Shown: positions 27,366 to 37,897, counted from the first letter of the stretch. The stretch is DNA of 64,000 bases from Sphingomonas sp. H160509 (GCF_024124765.2 NZ_JAMXSR020000002.1:3678001-3742000), one strand, 5' to 3'. The notes: generated by a model not told the origin, from the sequence alone. Translations and numbers: made by a program.

Positions 27366-28675
27366 ATGGCCGACGCCCAGCCTATAGCCATGCCTGCCGG
27401 TGCAACAGGCGTCCTCGTCCTCGCCAACGGCGACGTGATCTGGGGTCGCGGGTTCGGCGCAGAGGGCAGTGCGGTCGGCGAAGTGTGTTTCCACACCGCG
27501 ATGACCGGCTATCAGGAGGTGCTGACCGACCCGTCCTTCGCCGGGCAGATGATCTGCTTCACCTTCCCGCACATCGGCAATGTCGGCGCGAACCCCGACG
27601 ACGTCGAGGCGGACGACCCGCACGCGCTCGGCATCATCGTCCGCGAGGACGTGACGCAGCCTTCGAGCTTTCGTGCAGTCGAGGGGCTCGATGGCTGGAT
27701 GAAGCGGCATGCGCGGATCGGCCTTTCGGGGGTCGACACGCGCGCGCTGACGCGGCGGATCCGGGTGGCGGGCGCGCCTAATGGGGTGATCGCGCATTCG
27801 GCTAGCGGCGAGTTCGACGTGCCGGCGCTGCTGGCGATGGCGCGGGCGTGGCCGGGGCTGGAGGGCATGGACCTCGCCAAGGACGTGTCGACCGAGATGC
27901 ATTATGGCTGGGGTGAGGATGCGCCGGGTGGTGTCTGGAAGCTGGGCTTCGGCTACGGGGACAGCTCGCCAGCAGGAGAGGGGCGCTTCTGCTCCCCTCC
28001 CGCTTGCGGGAGGGGTCGGGGGAGGGGTTGACCAATCAGCGCCGACCCCGCCTGAGGCCATGCCCTCCCCCAACCCCTCCCGCGATGCGGGAGGGGGAGC
28101 AGAAGGCCCGCCCGCACGTCGTCGCGATCGATTATGGCAGCAAGCGCAACATCTTCCGCAATCTCGTCGAGGCAGGCGCGAAGGTCTCGGTCGTCAGCGC
28201 CACCGCCAGCTTCGAAGACGTGATGGCGCTCGCCCCCGACGGCATCTTCCTCTCGAACGGCCCCGGCGACCCCGCCGCGACCGCCGAATACGCGGTGCCG
28301 GTGATCCGCCAGCTGCTCGAGACGGGCAAGCCGCTGTTCGGCATCTGCCTCGGTCACCAGTTGCTCGGCCTCGCGGTCGGCGCGACCACGACCAAGATGT
28401 TCCAGGGCCACCGCGGCGCCAACCACCCAGTCAAGCGCCTGTCCGACGGCGCGGTCGAGATCACCAGCATGAACCACGGCTTCGCGGTCGAGCGGGAGAG
28501 CCTGCCCGCGAATGTCCGCGAGACGCACGTGTCGCTGTTCGACGGGTCGAATGCGGGGCTGGAACTTACCGACAAGCCCGCGTTCTCCGTACAGTATCAT
28601 CCGGAGGCCAGCCCGGGGCCGCAGGACAGCTTGTATCTGTTCGAGAAGTTCGTCGGACAACTCCCGCGTGCTTAA
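27366..28675 (+). CDS. carA: Carbamoyl-phosphate synthase small subunit, interrupted by a repeat
   Basis: Glutamine amidotransferase subunit feeding ammonia to CarB for arginine and pyrimidine synthesis. The N-terminal domain runs from ATG 27366 ([36 protein letters not shown]) to [11 protein letters not shown]. The class I amidotransferase domain starts at [20 protein letters not shown]. It has the nucleophile in [10 protein letters not shown] and the His-Glu pair in [10 protein letters not shown]. Between them a complete 120-bp R2 repeat (27986-28105) replaces the usual short linker. The flanks are in different frames (net -1 or +2). A single-base correction before 28029 would leave the whole element open and give a CarA with about 40 extra residues. 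Confidence 0.9.
27986..28105. repeat. R2 palindromic repeat inside carA
   Basis: Complete R2 element with 11-base outer arms CTTCTGCTCCC and GGGAGCAGAAG, inner hairpins CCCTCCCGCTTGCGGGAGGG and CCCTCCCGCGATGCGGGAGG, and length 120 bp (a multiple of three). One frame across it is free of stops. It lies at the domain boundary of CarA. Confidence 0.92.
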
Positions 28676-28967
28676 GAGCGGGGCGCTCGTGACATCAGGT
28701 TCGCTATTTTTAGTAGCTTGCGGTCAGAGCGCCCCTGCAATGCCGGAAACGATCTTCAAGAAGGCCGTGAACATTTGCTGCCTTAAGCAGACGACTTATC
28801 TCCGTAGAGATGGCTTGTTTCTCGACGAGCCACTTATCAATTTTTCCAAAGAGACACAGCCGAGTATCGCGCATCACTGCTTCAATGCAGCCCTTAACAA
28901 GGTCGATGAGGCGCTAACGGCGGCTGGCGCGAAGCACGTCAGCTATATCTGGGAATGGACTGAGTAA
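28668..28967 (+). CDS. Small putative lipoprotein between carA and carB
   Basis: Protein of 99 residues starting at GTG 28668, overlapping the last codons of carA. The start [20 protein letters not shown] has a basic n-region, a hydrophobic core and a lipobox LVAC, so it should be a type II signal peptide with Cys18 lipidated. The mature part holds two neighbouring cysteines (ICCLK), one histidine pair and ends SYIWEWTE. No family is recognised. G+C is lower than in carA and carB, and codons such as TTT, TTA and AAG are frequent, so the gene may have been inserted. Its stop overlaps the carB ATG by one base. Function unknown. Confidence 0.6.
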   Translation: MLKSGALVTSGSLFLVACGQSAPAMPETIFKKAVNICCLKQTTYLRRDGLFLDEPLINFSKETQPSIAHHCFNAALNKVDEALTAAGAKHVSYIWEWTE

Positions 28968-31900
28968 TGCCAAAACGCACCGACATCTCCTCGATCCTCG
29001 TCATCGGCGCAGGACCCATCGTCATTGGCCAGGCGTGCGAGTTCGATTATTCGGGCACGCAGGCGATCAAGGCGTTGAAGGAGGAGGGCTATCGTATCGT
29101 CCTCGTCAATTCGAACCCCGCCACGATCATGACCGATCCCGAGCTGGCCGACGCGACCTATGTCGAGCCGATCACGCCCGCGATCGTCGCCAAGATCATC
29201 GAGAAGGAGCGCCCGGACGCGATCCTGCCGACGATGGGCGGGCAGACCGCGCTCAATACCGCGCTCGCGCTGTTCCATGACGGTACGCTGGAGAAGTTCG
29301 GCGTGACGATGATCGGGGCGGATGCCGATGCGATCGACATGGCGGAGGACCGGCTGAAGTTCCGCGACGCGATGGACCGGATCGGGCTGGAAAGCGCGCG
29401 GTCGGCGATCGCCCATACTGTCGAGGAAGCGCTTGAAGGCCTTGAGAAGACGGGGCTCCCGTCGATCATCCGGCCGAGCTTCACGATGGGCGGCTCGGGC
29501 GGTGGCATCGCGTACAACCGCGAGGAGTTCATCGCGATCGTTCGCAACGGGCTCGACCTGTCGCCGACCACCGAGGTGCTGATCGAGGAATCGCTGCTCG
29601 GCTGGAAAGAATACGAGATGGAGGTGGTGCGCGATCGCAACGACAACGCGATCATCATCTGCTCGATCGAGAACGTCGATCCGATGGGCGTCCACACCGG
29701 CGACTCGATTACAGTCGCGCCGGCGCTGACGCTGACCGACAAGGAATACCAGATCATGCGCAACGCATCGATCGCGGTGTTGCGCGAAATCGGTGTCGAA
29801 ACAGGCGGTTCGAACGTCCAGTTCGCGGTGAACCCAAAGGACGGTCGACTGGTCGTCATCGAGATGAACCCGCGTGTTTCGCGCTCGTCCGCGCTGGCGT
29901 CGAAGGCGACCGGCTTCCCGATCGCGAAGGTCGCGGCGAAGCTGGCGGTCGGCTACACGCTCGACGAGATCGAGAACGACATTACTGGGGCTACGCCTGC
30001 CGCGTTCGAGCCGACGATCGATTACGTCGTGACCAAGATTCCGCGGTTCGCGTTCGAGAAGTTCAAGGGCGCGTCGAACACGCTCGGCACCGCGATGAAG
30101 TCGGTCGGCGAGGTGATGGCGATCGGTCGCAACATCCACGAATCGATGCAGAAGGCGTTGCGCGGGCTCGAGACGGGCCTGTCGGGGTTCAACCAGGTCG
30201 ATCATCTGGTCGGTGCGCCGCGGGCGGAAATCGAGGCGGCGCTGGCCGTCGCGACGCCGGACCGGTTGCTGGTCGCGGCGCAGGCTTTGCGCGAGGGATT
30301 CACGGTCGCCGAGGTGCATGCGATCGCCAAGTACGATCCGTGGTTCCTGGAGCGGATCGCCGAGATCATCGCGGCCGAGGCCGAGGTGATGAAGGACGGC
30401 CTGCCGATCGACGCGCCTGGTATGCGGCGTTTGAAGAGCATGGGGTTCAGCGACAAGCGGCTCGCATGGCTGGCGCTGCAATCCGCCAACCTGCGCGGCA
30501 TGAACCGCGGGATCGCGCGCGGCTCGGGGCTGATCCACGAGGTCGTCAAGGCGATGACCGGCGGCGTGACCGAGGAGGAGGTGCGCCAGCATCGCTTGAA
30601 GCTCGGCGTGCGGCCGGTGTTCAAGCGGATCGATACCTGCGCGGCCGAATTCGATGCGAAGACGCCGTATATGTATTCGACCTACGAGGCGCCGAGCTTC
30701 GGCGAGCCCGAGAACGAGTCCGAGCCGACCGACCGGAAGAAGATCGTGATCCTGGGCGGCGGGCCGAACCGGATCGGGCAGGGGATCGAGTTCGATTATT
30801 GCTGCTGCCATGCGTGCTTCGCGCTGGCGGATGCGGGCTATGAGACGATCATGGTCAACTGCAACCCGGAGACGGTGTCGACCGATTACGACACGTCGGA
30901 CCGGTTGTATTTCGAGCCGCTGACCGCTGAGGACGTGCTGGAGATCCTGCATGTCGAGCAGCAGAACGGCACCTTGGTGGGCGTGATCGTGCAGTTCGGT
31001 GGGCAGACTCCGCTGAACCTCGCGCGGGCGCTTGAGGCGGCGGGCATTCCGATCCTGGGGACGACGCCGGACGCGATCGATCTGGCGGAGGACCGTGAGC
31101 GGTTCGCGGCGCTGATCACCAAGCTCGGGCTGTTGCAGCCGGCCAATGGCCTGGCGCGGAGCCGGGACGAGGCGGTCGCGGCGGCGGAGCGGATCGGCTA
31201 TCCGGTGCTGATGCGGCCTTCGTATGTGCTCGGTGGCCGGGCGATGGAGATCGTCGACACGATTGGGCAGCTCGAGCATTACATCGCGACCGCGGTGCAG
31301 GTGTCGGGCGACTCGCCGGTGCTGATCGACCAGTATCTGCGCGATGCGATCGAGGTCGATGTCGATGCGATCTGCGACGGCACCGACGTGGTGGTCGCGG
31401 GCGTGTTGCAGCATATCGAGGAGGCGGGCGTCCATTCGGGCGACTCTGCGTGCTCGATCCCGCCTTACTCGCTGTCGGCGGAGATCATCGCCGAGATCGA
31501 ACGGCAGACGGTGGCGCTCGCGCATGCCTTGTCGGTGGTCGGGCTGATGAACATCCAGTTCGCGGTAAAGGATGGCCTGGTCTATCTCATCGAGGTCAAC
31601 CCGCGCGCGTCGCGCACCGTGCCGTTCGTCGCCAAGGCGATCGGTGCGCCGATCGCCAAGATCGCCGCACGCGTGATGGCGGGCGAGAAGCTGGTCAATT
31701 TGCCGAAGATCGACCGGCATATCGACTATTATGCGGTGAAGGAGGCGGTGTTCCCCTTCAACAAATTCCCCGGCGTCGATCCGGTCCTGTCACCGGAAAT
31801 GAAGTCGACCGGCGAAGTCATGGGAATCGATCCCGATTTCACGATCGCCTTCGCCAAGGCTCAGCTTGGCGCGGGGACGATCCTGCCGACCAAGGGCAAC

Positions 31901-32299
31901 GTCTTCGTCAGCGTGAAGGACGGCGACAAGGCGATGATCGTCGAGGCAGTGAAGGCGCTGATTGACACCGGCTTCTCGATCGTCGCGACCGGTGGGACGG
32001 CGGATCACCTCGCGCTTGCCGGGTTGCCGGTCGAGAAGGTCAACAAGGTGGCGCAAGGCCGGCCGCATATCGTCGACCGGATCAAGGACGGCGATATCGC
32101 GCTGATCTTCAACACCACCGAGGGGTGGCAGAGCCTGAAGGACTCGCAGCCGATCCGGGCTTCCGCGCTCGGCCAGCGTATTCCGTACTTCACGACCGCG
32201 CCGGCTTCGCTTGAGGCGGCGAAGGCGATCGCAAAGCTTTCGACGCACAGCCTTGAAGTACGGCCGCTGCAATCCTATTATTCGCAGTCGCACGACTGA
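28967..32299 (+). CDS. carB: Carbamoyl-phosphate synthase large subunit
   Basis: Catalytic subunit making carbamoyl phosphate from bicarbonate, ammonia and two ATP. It has 1110 residues, intact. Two homologous ATP-grasp halves are visible. The first begins [20 protein letters not shown], with [20 protein letters not shown]. The second begins [20 protein letters not shown], with [16 protein letters not shown]. The C-terminal allosteric (MGS-like) domain has [15 protein letters not shown] and [10 protein letters not shown]. Unlike many neighbours it carries no frameshift over 3.3 kb. It is translationally joined to the small lipoprotein gene (TAATG). Confidence 0.97.
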   Translation: MPKRTDISSILVIGAGPIVIGQACEFDYSGTQAIKALKEEGYRIVLVNSNPATIMTDPELADATYVEPITPAIVAKIIEKERPDAILPTMGGQTALNTALALFHDGTLEKFGVTMIGADADAIDMAEDRLKFRDAMDRIGLESARSAIAHTVEEALEGLEKTGLPSIIRPSFTMGGSGGGIAYNREEFIAIVRNGLDLSPTTEVLIEESLLGWKEYEMEVVRDRNDNAIIICSIENVDPMGVHTGDSITVAPALTLTDKEYQIMRNASIAVLREIGVETGGSNVQFAVNPKDGRLVVIEMNPRVSRSSALASKATGFPIAKVAAKLAVGYTLDEIENDITGATPAAFEPTIDYVVTKIPRFAFEKFKGASNTLGTAMKSVGEVMAIGRNIHESMQKALRGLETGLSGFNQVDHLVGAPRAEIEAALAVATPDRLLVAAQALREGFTVAEVHAIAKYDPWFLERIAEIIAAEAEVMKDGLPIDAPGMRRLKSMGFSDKRLAWLALQSANLRGMNRGIARGSGLIHEVVKAMTGGVTEEEVRQHRLKLGVRPVFKRIDTCAAEFDAKTPYMYSTYEAPSFGEPENESEPTDRKKIVILGGGPNRIGQGIEFDYCCCHACFALADAGYETIMVNCNPETVSTDYDTSDRLYFEPLTAEDVLEILHVEQQNGTLVGVIVQFGGQTPLNLARALEAAGIPILGTTPDAIDLAEDRERFAALITKLGLLQPANGLARSRDEAVAAAERIGYPVLMRPSYVLGGRAMEIVDTIGQLEHYIATAVQVSGDSPVLIDQYLRDAIEVDVDAICDGTDVVVAGVLQHIEEAGVHSGDSACSIPPYSLSAEIIAEIERQTVALAHALSVVGLMNIQFAVKDGLVYLIEVNPRASRTVPFVAKAIGAPIAKIAARVMAGEKLVNLPKIDRHIDYYAVKEAVFPFNKFPGVDPVLSPEMKSTGEVMGIDPDFTIAFAKAQLGAGTILPTKGNVFVSVKDGDKAMIVEAVKALIDTGFSIVATGGTADHLALAGLPVEKVNKVAQGRPHIVDRIKDGDIALIFNTTEGWQSLKDSQPIRASALGQRIPYFTTAPASLEAAKAIAKLSTHSLEVRPLQSYYSQSHD

Positions 32300-32374
32300 T
32301 CCCGACATGAGAATGATGTGTGGGCGGGGCTGGTACAGGGCCTCGCGCGGGGAAATGGATTTGGGGACGAGATG

Positions 32375-32851
32375 ATGGCGACCGTCGAAAAGATGCCGAT
32401 GCTGCAGGAAGGCTATGAGACGCTGAGCGCGGATCTGAAGCGCCTGAAAGCCGAACGTCCGACGATCGTCGACGCGATCGAAGAGGCGCGCGCGCACGGC
32501 GACCTGAGCGAGAACGCGGAATATCATGCCGCGAAGGAGCGTCAGGGCCAGGTCGAGGCATCGATCTCGGACATCGAGGACAAGCTGTCGCGCGCTCAGA
32601 TCATCGATCCGAAAGACCTGTCGGGCGACAAGGTCGTGTTCGGCGCGACGGTGACGTTGCTCGACGAGAACGACAAGCCGGTGAAGTATCAGATCGTCGG
32701 CCAGACCGAGGCTAACGCCAAGACGGGGCGGATTTCGTACAATTCGCCGCTGGGTCGCGGGCTGATCGGGCGCAAGCTCGATGAAGAGGTCGAGGTCACG
32801 GTGCCGGCCGGCGAGCGGTATTATGTCGTCTCCAAGATCGAGTTCATCTGA
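32375..32851 (+). CDS. greA: Transcription elongation factor GreA
   Basis: Rescues backtracked RNA polymerase by stimulating transcript cleavage, 158 residues. From ATG 32375 it reads [17 protein letters not shown]. The coiled-coil has [20 protein letters not shown] with the acidic tip D-L-S-E-N-A-E-Y. The C-terminal globular domain has [25 protein letters not shown] and [15 protein letters not shown]. Another ATG three bases upstream is equally possible. It follows carB by 75 bases and precedes the rhomboid gene by five. Confidence 0.96.
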   Translation: MATVEKMPMLQEGYETLSADLKRLKAERPTIVDAIEEARAHGDLSENAEYHAAKERQGQVEASISDIEDKLSRAQIIDPKDLSGDKVVFGATVTLLDENDKPVKYQIVGQTEANAKTGRISYNSPLGRGLIGRKLDEEVEVTVPAGERYYVVSKIEFI

Positions 32852-32856
32852 GCCTT

Positions 32857-33507
32857 ATGCAATTCTTCGAGACGCGGGCGACGGCGATCATCACGATCGT
32901 GACGGTCATCGTCTCGGGATTCTTGGTGCTGAGCGGGTCGCTTGGCTACTGGGCGGTGAACGCCGGGTTCATTCCGTTGCGGATGACTGATCTCGGTATT
33001 CCGAGCGAGCATATGTTTGTCGTGCCATCCTGGGCGACGCCGCTGACCGCGACGTTGATCCATGGTGGGTGGGCGCATATCGCGCTGAACCTCGTGATGC
33101 TGGTGTATTGCGGGCAGTTCGTCGAGAAGGCGCTGGGGACGGTCGGGCTGGTCGTTCTGTACGTGCTGGGCGCGTATGCGGCGGCGGCGGGGCATTGGGC
33201 GTTCGGGCCTGACTCGACTGCACCTATGATCGGCGCTTCCGGGGCGATTTCGGCGGTCGTTGGGGCTTATGCGCTTTTGTATGGCGAGCGGCGGGTGCAG
33301 GCGATCGGGCCGGTGCCGGCGGGGGTCGTGCATGTCGTCTGGCTGGCTGCCGCCTGGATCGGGATCCAGTTGCTCATGGGGCTGGCCGGGTTTGGGGCTT
33401 CGGTTGGGGCTAGCGGGCCGATTGCTATTGGCGCGCATATCGGTGGGTTCTTAGCGGGGCTGGTGTTGGCTCGGCCGTTGTTGCTTTGGCATTACCGGGC
33501 TGCTTGA
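32857..33507 (+). CDS. Rhomboid-family intramembrane serine protease
   Basis: Polytopic inner-membrane protease of 216 residues with six or so hydrophobic helices. The rhomboid signature is complete: HGGWAHIALNLVMLVYCG (helix 2 with the oxyanion His-Asn), the catalytic serine in MIGASGAISAVVGAYA, and the catalytic histidine in IGAHIGGFLAGLVLARPL. Substrates cannot be inferred. It starts only five bases after greA, so it is probably cotranscribed. The gene is intact. Confidence 0.92.
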   Translation: MQFFETRATAIITIVTVIVSGFLVLSGSLGYWAVNAGFIPLRMTDLGIPSEHMFVVPSWATPLTATLIHGGWAHIALNLVMLVYCGQFVEKALGTVGLVVLYVLGAYAAAAGHWAFGPDSTAPMIGASGAISAVVGAYALLYGERRVQAIGPVPAGVVHVVWLAAAWIGIQLLMGLAGFGASVGASGPIAIGAHIGGFLAGLVLARPLLLWHYRAA

Positions 33508-33567
33508 GGGGCCTGTCCCTTACGGGTTCGCTCCGCGCCACGCTAACCCACACTAACCCAACCACAC

Positions 33568-33702
33568 CGTTCGTCCTGAGTAGCTGCTGAGCTTGTCGAA
33601 GCGGCGTATCGAAGGATCGGTTGGCGCGCGGGGCTTGTGCTTCGATACGAGCCCTTGATACGCTCCTTGCGGAGCTACTCGGTCTCTACTCAGCACGAAC
33701 GG
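33568..33702. repeat. Palindromic intergenic repeat, family R1
   Basis: Left arm CCGTTCGTCCTGAGTAGC...GTATCGAAGGAT, right arm CTTCGATACGAGC...CTACTCAGCACGAACGG. Same plan as at 4440, with an extra short insert before the right end. Confidence 0.85.
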
Positions 33703-33884
33703 GGGGTGGGGGAAAGGGCTACTGCTCCAAGCCGCGAACTGGCGAGGCTGCGGGAGCACGTTGCCGTAGTCCTGCTTGGCGTGCCCTCACCCATCGCCGC
33801 CTTTGGCGTCTTTCCCTCTCCCCGATGGGAGAGGGACGGGGGCCGCTTTATGCAAACTTGATCGTCAGACAGGTACTACAGAAC

Positions 33885-33980
33885 CGTCATCACCGCGGAG
33901 GCGGGGATCCATAGCCTATGTCGTTGCGATCAGGTCGCTACGTTAGCCGGTATGGGTTCCCGCCTCCGCGGGAATGACGG
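33885..33980. repeat. Palindromic intergenic repeat, family R5
   Basis: Arms CCGTCATCACCGCGGAGGCG and CGCCTCCGCGGGAATGACGG with inner GGGGATCCATA and TATGGGTTCC. Same family as the copy at 20296. Confidence 0.88.
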
Positions 33981-33992
33981 CTCCGGAGTAGT

Positions 33993-34220
33993 TCAGGCTA
34001 CAGTCGTACCCAGGTTCGGTTCGAGCATCCGATGCAGATGCACCACCACGAACTTCATCTCGGCATCGTCGACGGTACGCTGCGCCGCAGCACGCCAAGC
34101 CTTCTCGGCGCTGGCGTAGTCGGGGAATACGCCGACGAATTCGATCTTGCTCAGATCGTTGAAATCCAGGGTGCGCGGGTCGCTGACGCGGCCGCCGAAT
34201 ACGAGGTGGAGCTTGCTCAT
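33993..34220 (-). CDS. DUF4170 domain protein
   Basis: Small cytoplasmic protein of 75 residues matching the DUF4170 pattern of alphaproteobacteria. It starts MSKLHLVFGGRV, continues LDFNDLSKIEFVGVFPDY and ASAEKAWRAAAQRTVDDAEM, and ends FVVVHLHRMLEP. GAAAGC precedes the ATG at 34220. No function is known for the family. It is 66 bases downstream of the DUF883-like gene on the same strand, so could be read through from the stress-like operon. Confidence 0.85.
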   Translation of the reverse strand: MSKLHLVFGGRVSDPRTLDFNDLSKIEFVGVFPDYASAEKAWRAAAQRTVDDAEMKFVVVHLHRMLEPNLGTTVA

Positions 34221-34285
34221 GCGCTTGCTTTCCTAGGGGAGGGGGTTGCCGCCTCCCTAGCGTGTTCGACCCGCGGTTTGAACCC

Positions 34286-34765
34286 TTAGACGGTCGGCTT
34301 TTGCGAAACCGCCTTCGCACCTGCGGTACCGGCCGTCGTGACCGCCTTGACGATACCTTCGAGCAAGCCCTTGGCCTGGTCGCGTGCATTGTCCTTGGTC
34401 AGGCCGAGTTCGCCGAGTTCCGAGCGGCCTGCGTCCTTCGCTGCGGCAGTCGCCGCCACGAGCGTTTCGCTGAGACGCTTGCCGACGGGGGCGAGCAGTT
34501 CCTTCTCGCGGGCCGAACGCGGGAGCAGCGCACCGGCGAGTGCGCCGACGGCGAGGCCACCGACGAGGATGCCGAGCGGGTTGGACTCGAGATTGTTGAC
34601 GACGCGCTTGGTCTTCTCGCGCGAGACTTCGAGAACCTCGGAGGCCTTGTCGCCGGCGTCGTGATAGACCTTCGATGCGGTCTCGCGGACGGTGTCGAGA
34701 CCTTCACGCAGGCGGCTCTCGGTCTCGTGGGCGGCGTCGTTTGCGGTGGTCTTTGCGTCGGTCAT
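34286..34765 (-). CDS. YqjD/ElaB-like (DUF883-type) membrane-anchored protein
   Basis: Protein of 159 residues with a long charged amphipathic helix (RLREGLDTVRETASKVYHDA, KASEVLEVSREKTKRVV). A glycine-rich hydrophobic segment follows (GILVGGLAVGALAGALL), then a further charged helix rich in Ala and Lys. This is the layout of ElaB/YqjD-type proteins that sit at the inner membrane and in some species bind ribosomes in stationary phase. The ATG at 34765 is preceded by GAAGGACA. A candidate EcfG-type promoter (GAAAC-N17-CGTT) lies upstream at 34818-34843. Probable stress-response role by context. Confidence 0.7.
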   Translation of the reverse strand: MTDAKTTANDAAHETESRLREGLDTVRETASKVYHDAGDKASEVLEVSREKTKRVVNNLESNPLGILVGGLAVGALAGALLPRSAREKELLAPVGKRLSETLVAATAAAKDAGRSELGELGLTKDNARDQAKGLLEGIVKAVTTAGTAGAKAVSQKPTV

Positions 34766-34817
34766 GGAAATGTCCTTCTGGTGGCAAGCTGCTCGCCGTT
34801 CAATGCAATGAGGGTTC

Positions 34818-34843
34818 AACGCGAGCCGGGACTTCAAGGTTTC
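34818..34843 (-). promoter_or_regulatory. Candidate EcfG-type promoter before the DUF883-like gene
   Basis: On the minus strand GAAAC (34843-34839), 17 bases, then CGTT (34821-34818). It matches the general-stress sigma EcfG consensus (GGAAC-N16/17-CGTT) in eight of nine positions. It is 53 bases before the ATG. Confidence 0.5.
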
Positions 34844-34849
34844 AAGGCA

Positions 34850-35122
34850 TTAGCGCCCGCGGCGGAACAGTCCGACGATCCGGTGCCGCGCGAGGAACAG
34901 TCCGGCGACCGCGGCAAACCCCGCGGTCGGCCCCGGATTGCGCTTCACGGTCTCGACGCTGGCGCTGAGCGCGGCGGTGCCGGCATCGGCGACGTCGCGG
35001 CTGGCGTTCAGGGCGAGCTTCCGCGGATTGAGCCGGTCCTGCAACTGCCCGATCGTCATCATGACGCGCTGGCGGGCGAGGGCCGATTCGATCTCTGCGG
35101 CGGCGACTTTGGCGGATGTCAT
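34850..35122 (-). CDS. DUF3618-like protein
   Basis: Protein of 90 residues starting MTSAKVAAAEIESALARQRV at 35122. An amphipathic helix with QLQDRLNPRKLALNAS is the recognisable DUF3618-type core. A hydrophobic segment (PTAGFAAVAGLFLARH) and the basic end FRRGR follow. It probably binds or spans the inner membrane. The start overlaps the stop of the holin-like gene (ATGA), so the two are translated together. Proteins of this type commonly sit next to phage-holin-like and YtxH/DUF883-like genes, as here. Function unknown. Confidence 0.72.
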   Translation of the reverse strand: MTSAKVAAAEIESALARQRVMMTIGQLQDRLNPRKLALNASRDVADAGTAALSASVETVKRNPGPTAGFAAVAGLFLARHRIVGLFRRGR

Positions 35123-35496
35123 GATACGGGCTCGCTCTTCGTCTGAAGCTTTGACTTGCCGATCATCGCCAGGATCGCCGCCACTGCGAGGACGGTCACC
35201 ACGACGATGGCGGTCGCCCATCCTGGCCCCACCAGCGTCGCCACCGTCAAGATCGCACCGACCAGCAGTGCGATCAGCGCGGCGAGAGCCAGCACCCCGG
35301 CGACAGCGAAGAACATCGCGGCCGACTTGTACGCGCTCGCCGTCTCGCCGAACTTCGCCTTGTAGACAGCGACTTCCGCGGTCGCGAGACTCTTCGTCTC
35401 GGTCGCCAGGCGACCGACGATCGACACGAGGCTCTCGTCTTCGCCGGTCGCGAACGTCAGTGGGTCGGACAAGACGTCAGACCTTCGAGTTGGCAT
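35119..35496 (-). CDS. Phage holin family (Holin-X / DUF1469) membrane protein
   Basis: Membrane protein of about 125 residues. The N-terminal helix SLVSIVGRLATETKSLATAE is followed by VAVYKAKFGETASAYKSAA and two closely spaced transmembrane helices (MFFAVAGVLALAALIALLVG and TAIVVVTVLAVAAILAMIGK). Despite the family name there are no phage genes nearby; it is a chromosomal Holin-X protein. The ATG at 35496 overlaps the previous gene by 20 bases; a TTG near 35472 would avoid the overlap. It belongs to the run 35965 to 34850 on the minus strand. Confidence 0.78.
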   Translation of the reverse strand: MPTRRSDVLSDPLTFATGEDESLVSIVGRLATETKSLATAEVAVYKAKFGETASAYKSAAMFFAVAGVLALAALIALLVGAILTVATLVGPGWATAIVVVTVLAVAAILAMIGKSKLQTKSEPVS

Positions 35497-35965
35497 CGAC
35501 GCCCGACTGCACCAGTCGCGCGACGACGAAGCCGATGGCCGCTGCTGCACCCACAGCGATGGCAGGCGACTTGCGCACGAGTTCGCGCGCGTCGTCGAAC
35601 AGCTCGTCGATATCCTTCGCCTTCACCTGGTCGGCAAAGCCCGAGACGCTGTCGGCGGCGCTGCGGGCATAGCCGCCATATTGCGAGCCGAGCTTCTCGT
35701 CGACCTGGCCGGCGGCGTCGGTCAGCAACTGTGCGACCTGCTCCAAGGCGCCACTTGCACGTGCCTTGCCGTCCTCGGCGAAGGTGCGGACCTTGTCGGT
35801 CGCCTGCGCGGTGTACTTGTTCGCGCCGTCCTTGATCGCCTGCTTCGCATCGCCGGCCTTGGCCGAGACATCGCCGTTATCGATCGTCTTGCTGAGCTCG
35901 GTCCCGACCTCGTTCGCGGTCGTTTTCAGGTCGTTGACGGTGTCGTTTACGCTGGAGTCGGCCAT
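35477..35965 (-). CDS. DUF883-like protein, first gene of the stress-like operon
   Basis: Protein of 162 residues with a long Ala/Lys/Asp-rich amphipathic region (DTVNDLKTTANEVGTEL, AKAGDAKQAIKDGANKY, QVAQLLTDAAGQVDEKLGSQ) ending in a hydrophobic segment (PAIAVGAAAAIGFVVARLVQ). It resembles membrane-anchored DUF883/YtxH-type proteins. It opens a minus-strand run with the holin-like and DUF3618-like genes. A candidate EcfG-type promoter lies 30-55 bases upstream. The likely role is in envelope or stationary-phase stress; this rests on context. Confidence 0.7.
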   Translation of the reverse strand: MADSSVNDTVNDLKTTANEVGTELSKTIDNGDVSAKAGDAKQAIKDGANKYTAQATDKVRTFAEDGKARASGALEQVAQLLTDAAGQVDEKLGSQYGGYARSAADSVSGFADQVKAKDIDELFDDARELVRKSPAIAVGAAAAIGFVVARLVQSGVDANSKV

Positions 35966-35995
35966 GACGGTCCCTTTCAGAATTGTTACGCCCTC

Positions 35996-36020
35996 AACAC
36001 CGTCGTTGGAGCACGGTTCC
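35996..36020 (-). promoter_or_regulatory. Candidate EcfG-type promoter before the stress-like operon
   Basis: On the minus strand GGAAC (36020-36016), 16 bases, then TGTT (35999-35996). This differs by one base from the EcfG consensus GGAAC-N16/17-CGTT. The -35 lies inside a perfect palindrome, ACGGTTCCCGAACCGT (36013-36028). Confidence 0.5.
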
Positions 36021-36128
36021 CGAACCGTCGCGCGATTGCACGACACTATTCTCGGATGTCCGCGCGATTGCCCGATATGGCGTGAGACGGTAGAGGCGGC
36101 GCGAACGACCCGGCACCGGGATTTGTAG

Positions 36129-37421
<1,293 letters not shown>

Positions 37422-37446
37422 TAGGTTCGGAAACCGGAGGTTCGAC

Positions 37447-37773
37447 ATGGCACGCGTGACGACGAAGACCAGCAAGTTGCGAAAGACGATGCGCAAGGCC
37501 GCGTGGCCGGCGCTGGGGCTGACGCTGATGGCGTTCTTCGGCGCGTATGCCGTGCTCGGGCCGAACGGGATGTTCGCGTATGGCGATTACAAGCGCCAGC
37601 TTGCGAAGCGCGAGCAGGACTATGCCGCGCTCGATCGCAAGCGCGAGGTGTTGAAGAACCGGGTCGCGCTGCTGAACCCGGACCATGCGAACCCCGATAT
37701 GGTCGACGAGATGGTCCGCAAGGAACTGAACGTCGCGCATCCGGACGAGGTTATCGTGCCCTTGGGGAATTGA
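37447..37773 (+). CDS. ftsB: Septum formation initiator FtsB/DivIC-like
   Basis: Bitopic division protein of 108 residues. A basic N-terminus (KTSKLRKTMRKAAWP) is followed by one transmembrane helix (LGLTLMAFFGAYAVLGPNG). A periplasmic coiled coil comes next (YKRQLAKREQDYAALDRKRE, VLKNRVALLNPDHANPDMVD) with the family ending EMVRKELNVAHPDEVIVPL. GGAGG precedes the ATG. In proteobacteria this gene regularly follows eno, as here. Confidence 0.9.
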   Translation: MARVTTKTSKLRKTMRKAAWPALGLTLMAFFGAYAVLGPNGMFAYGDYKRQLAKREQDYAALDRKREVLKNRVALLNPDHANPDMVDEMVRKELNVAHPDEVIVPLGN

Positions 37774-37777
37774 GCCT

Positions 37778-37897
37778 CTGCTCCCCTCCCTGAAAGGGAG
37801 GGGGCTGGGGGTGGGTTGGCTGGCTTGAGCCGCCACCGATGGGACGTGCGGAAGCCGACCCACCCCCGACCCCTCCCTTCCAGGGAGGGGCAAGAAG
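37778..37897. repeat. Palindromic intergenic repeat, family R2
   Basis: Outer CTGCTCCCCTCCCTGAAAGG and CCCCTCCCTTCCAGGGAGGG with inner pairs GGGGTGGGTTGG and CCGACCCACCCCC. It starts immediately after the ftsB stop and could serve as a terminator-like hairpin. Confidence 0.85.

Larger units (their letters stand above)
33508..33992. other. Gene-free stretch with two long repeats
   Basis: Between the rhomboid gene and the converging DUF4170 gene. It contains the R1 repeat at 33568 and the R5 repeat at 33885, with a fragment resembling other sphingomonad repeats near 33790 (CCCTCTCCCCGATGGGAGAG). No coding pattern was seen. Confidence 0.6.

Noticed and set aside
28943-31720. A 925-codon frame antisense to carB
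   Set aside because: Its composition (Arg/His/Asp-rich, no domain) is the usual shadow of a G/C-rich gene in the complementary frame.
35119-35496. Prophage remnant suggested by the holin-family protein
   Set aside because: Holin-X proteins are chromosomal membrane proteins, and no phage structural, lysis or integrase gene is nearby.
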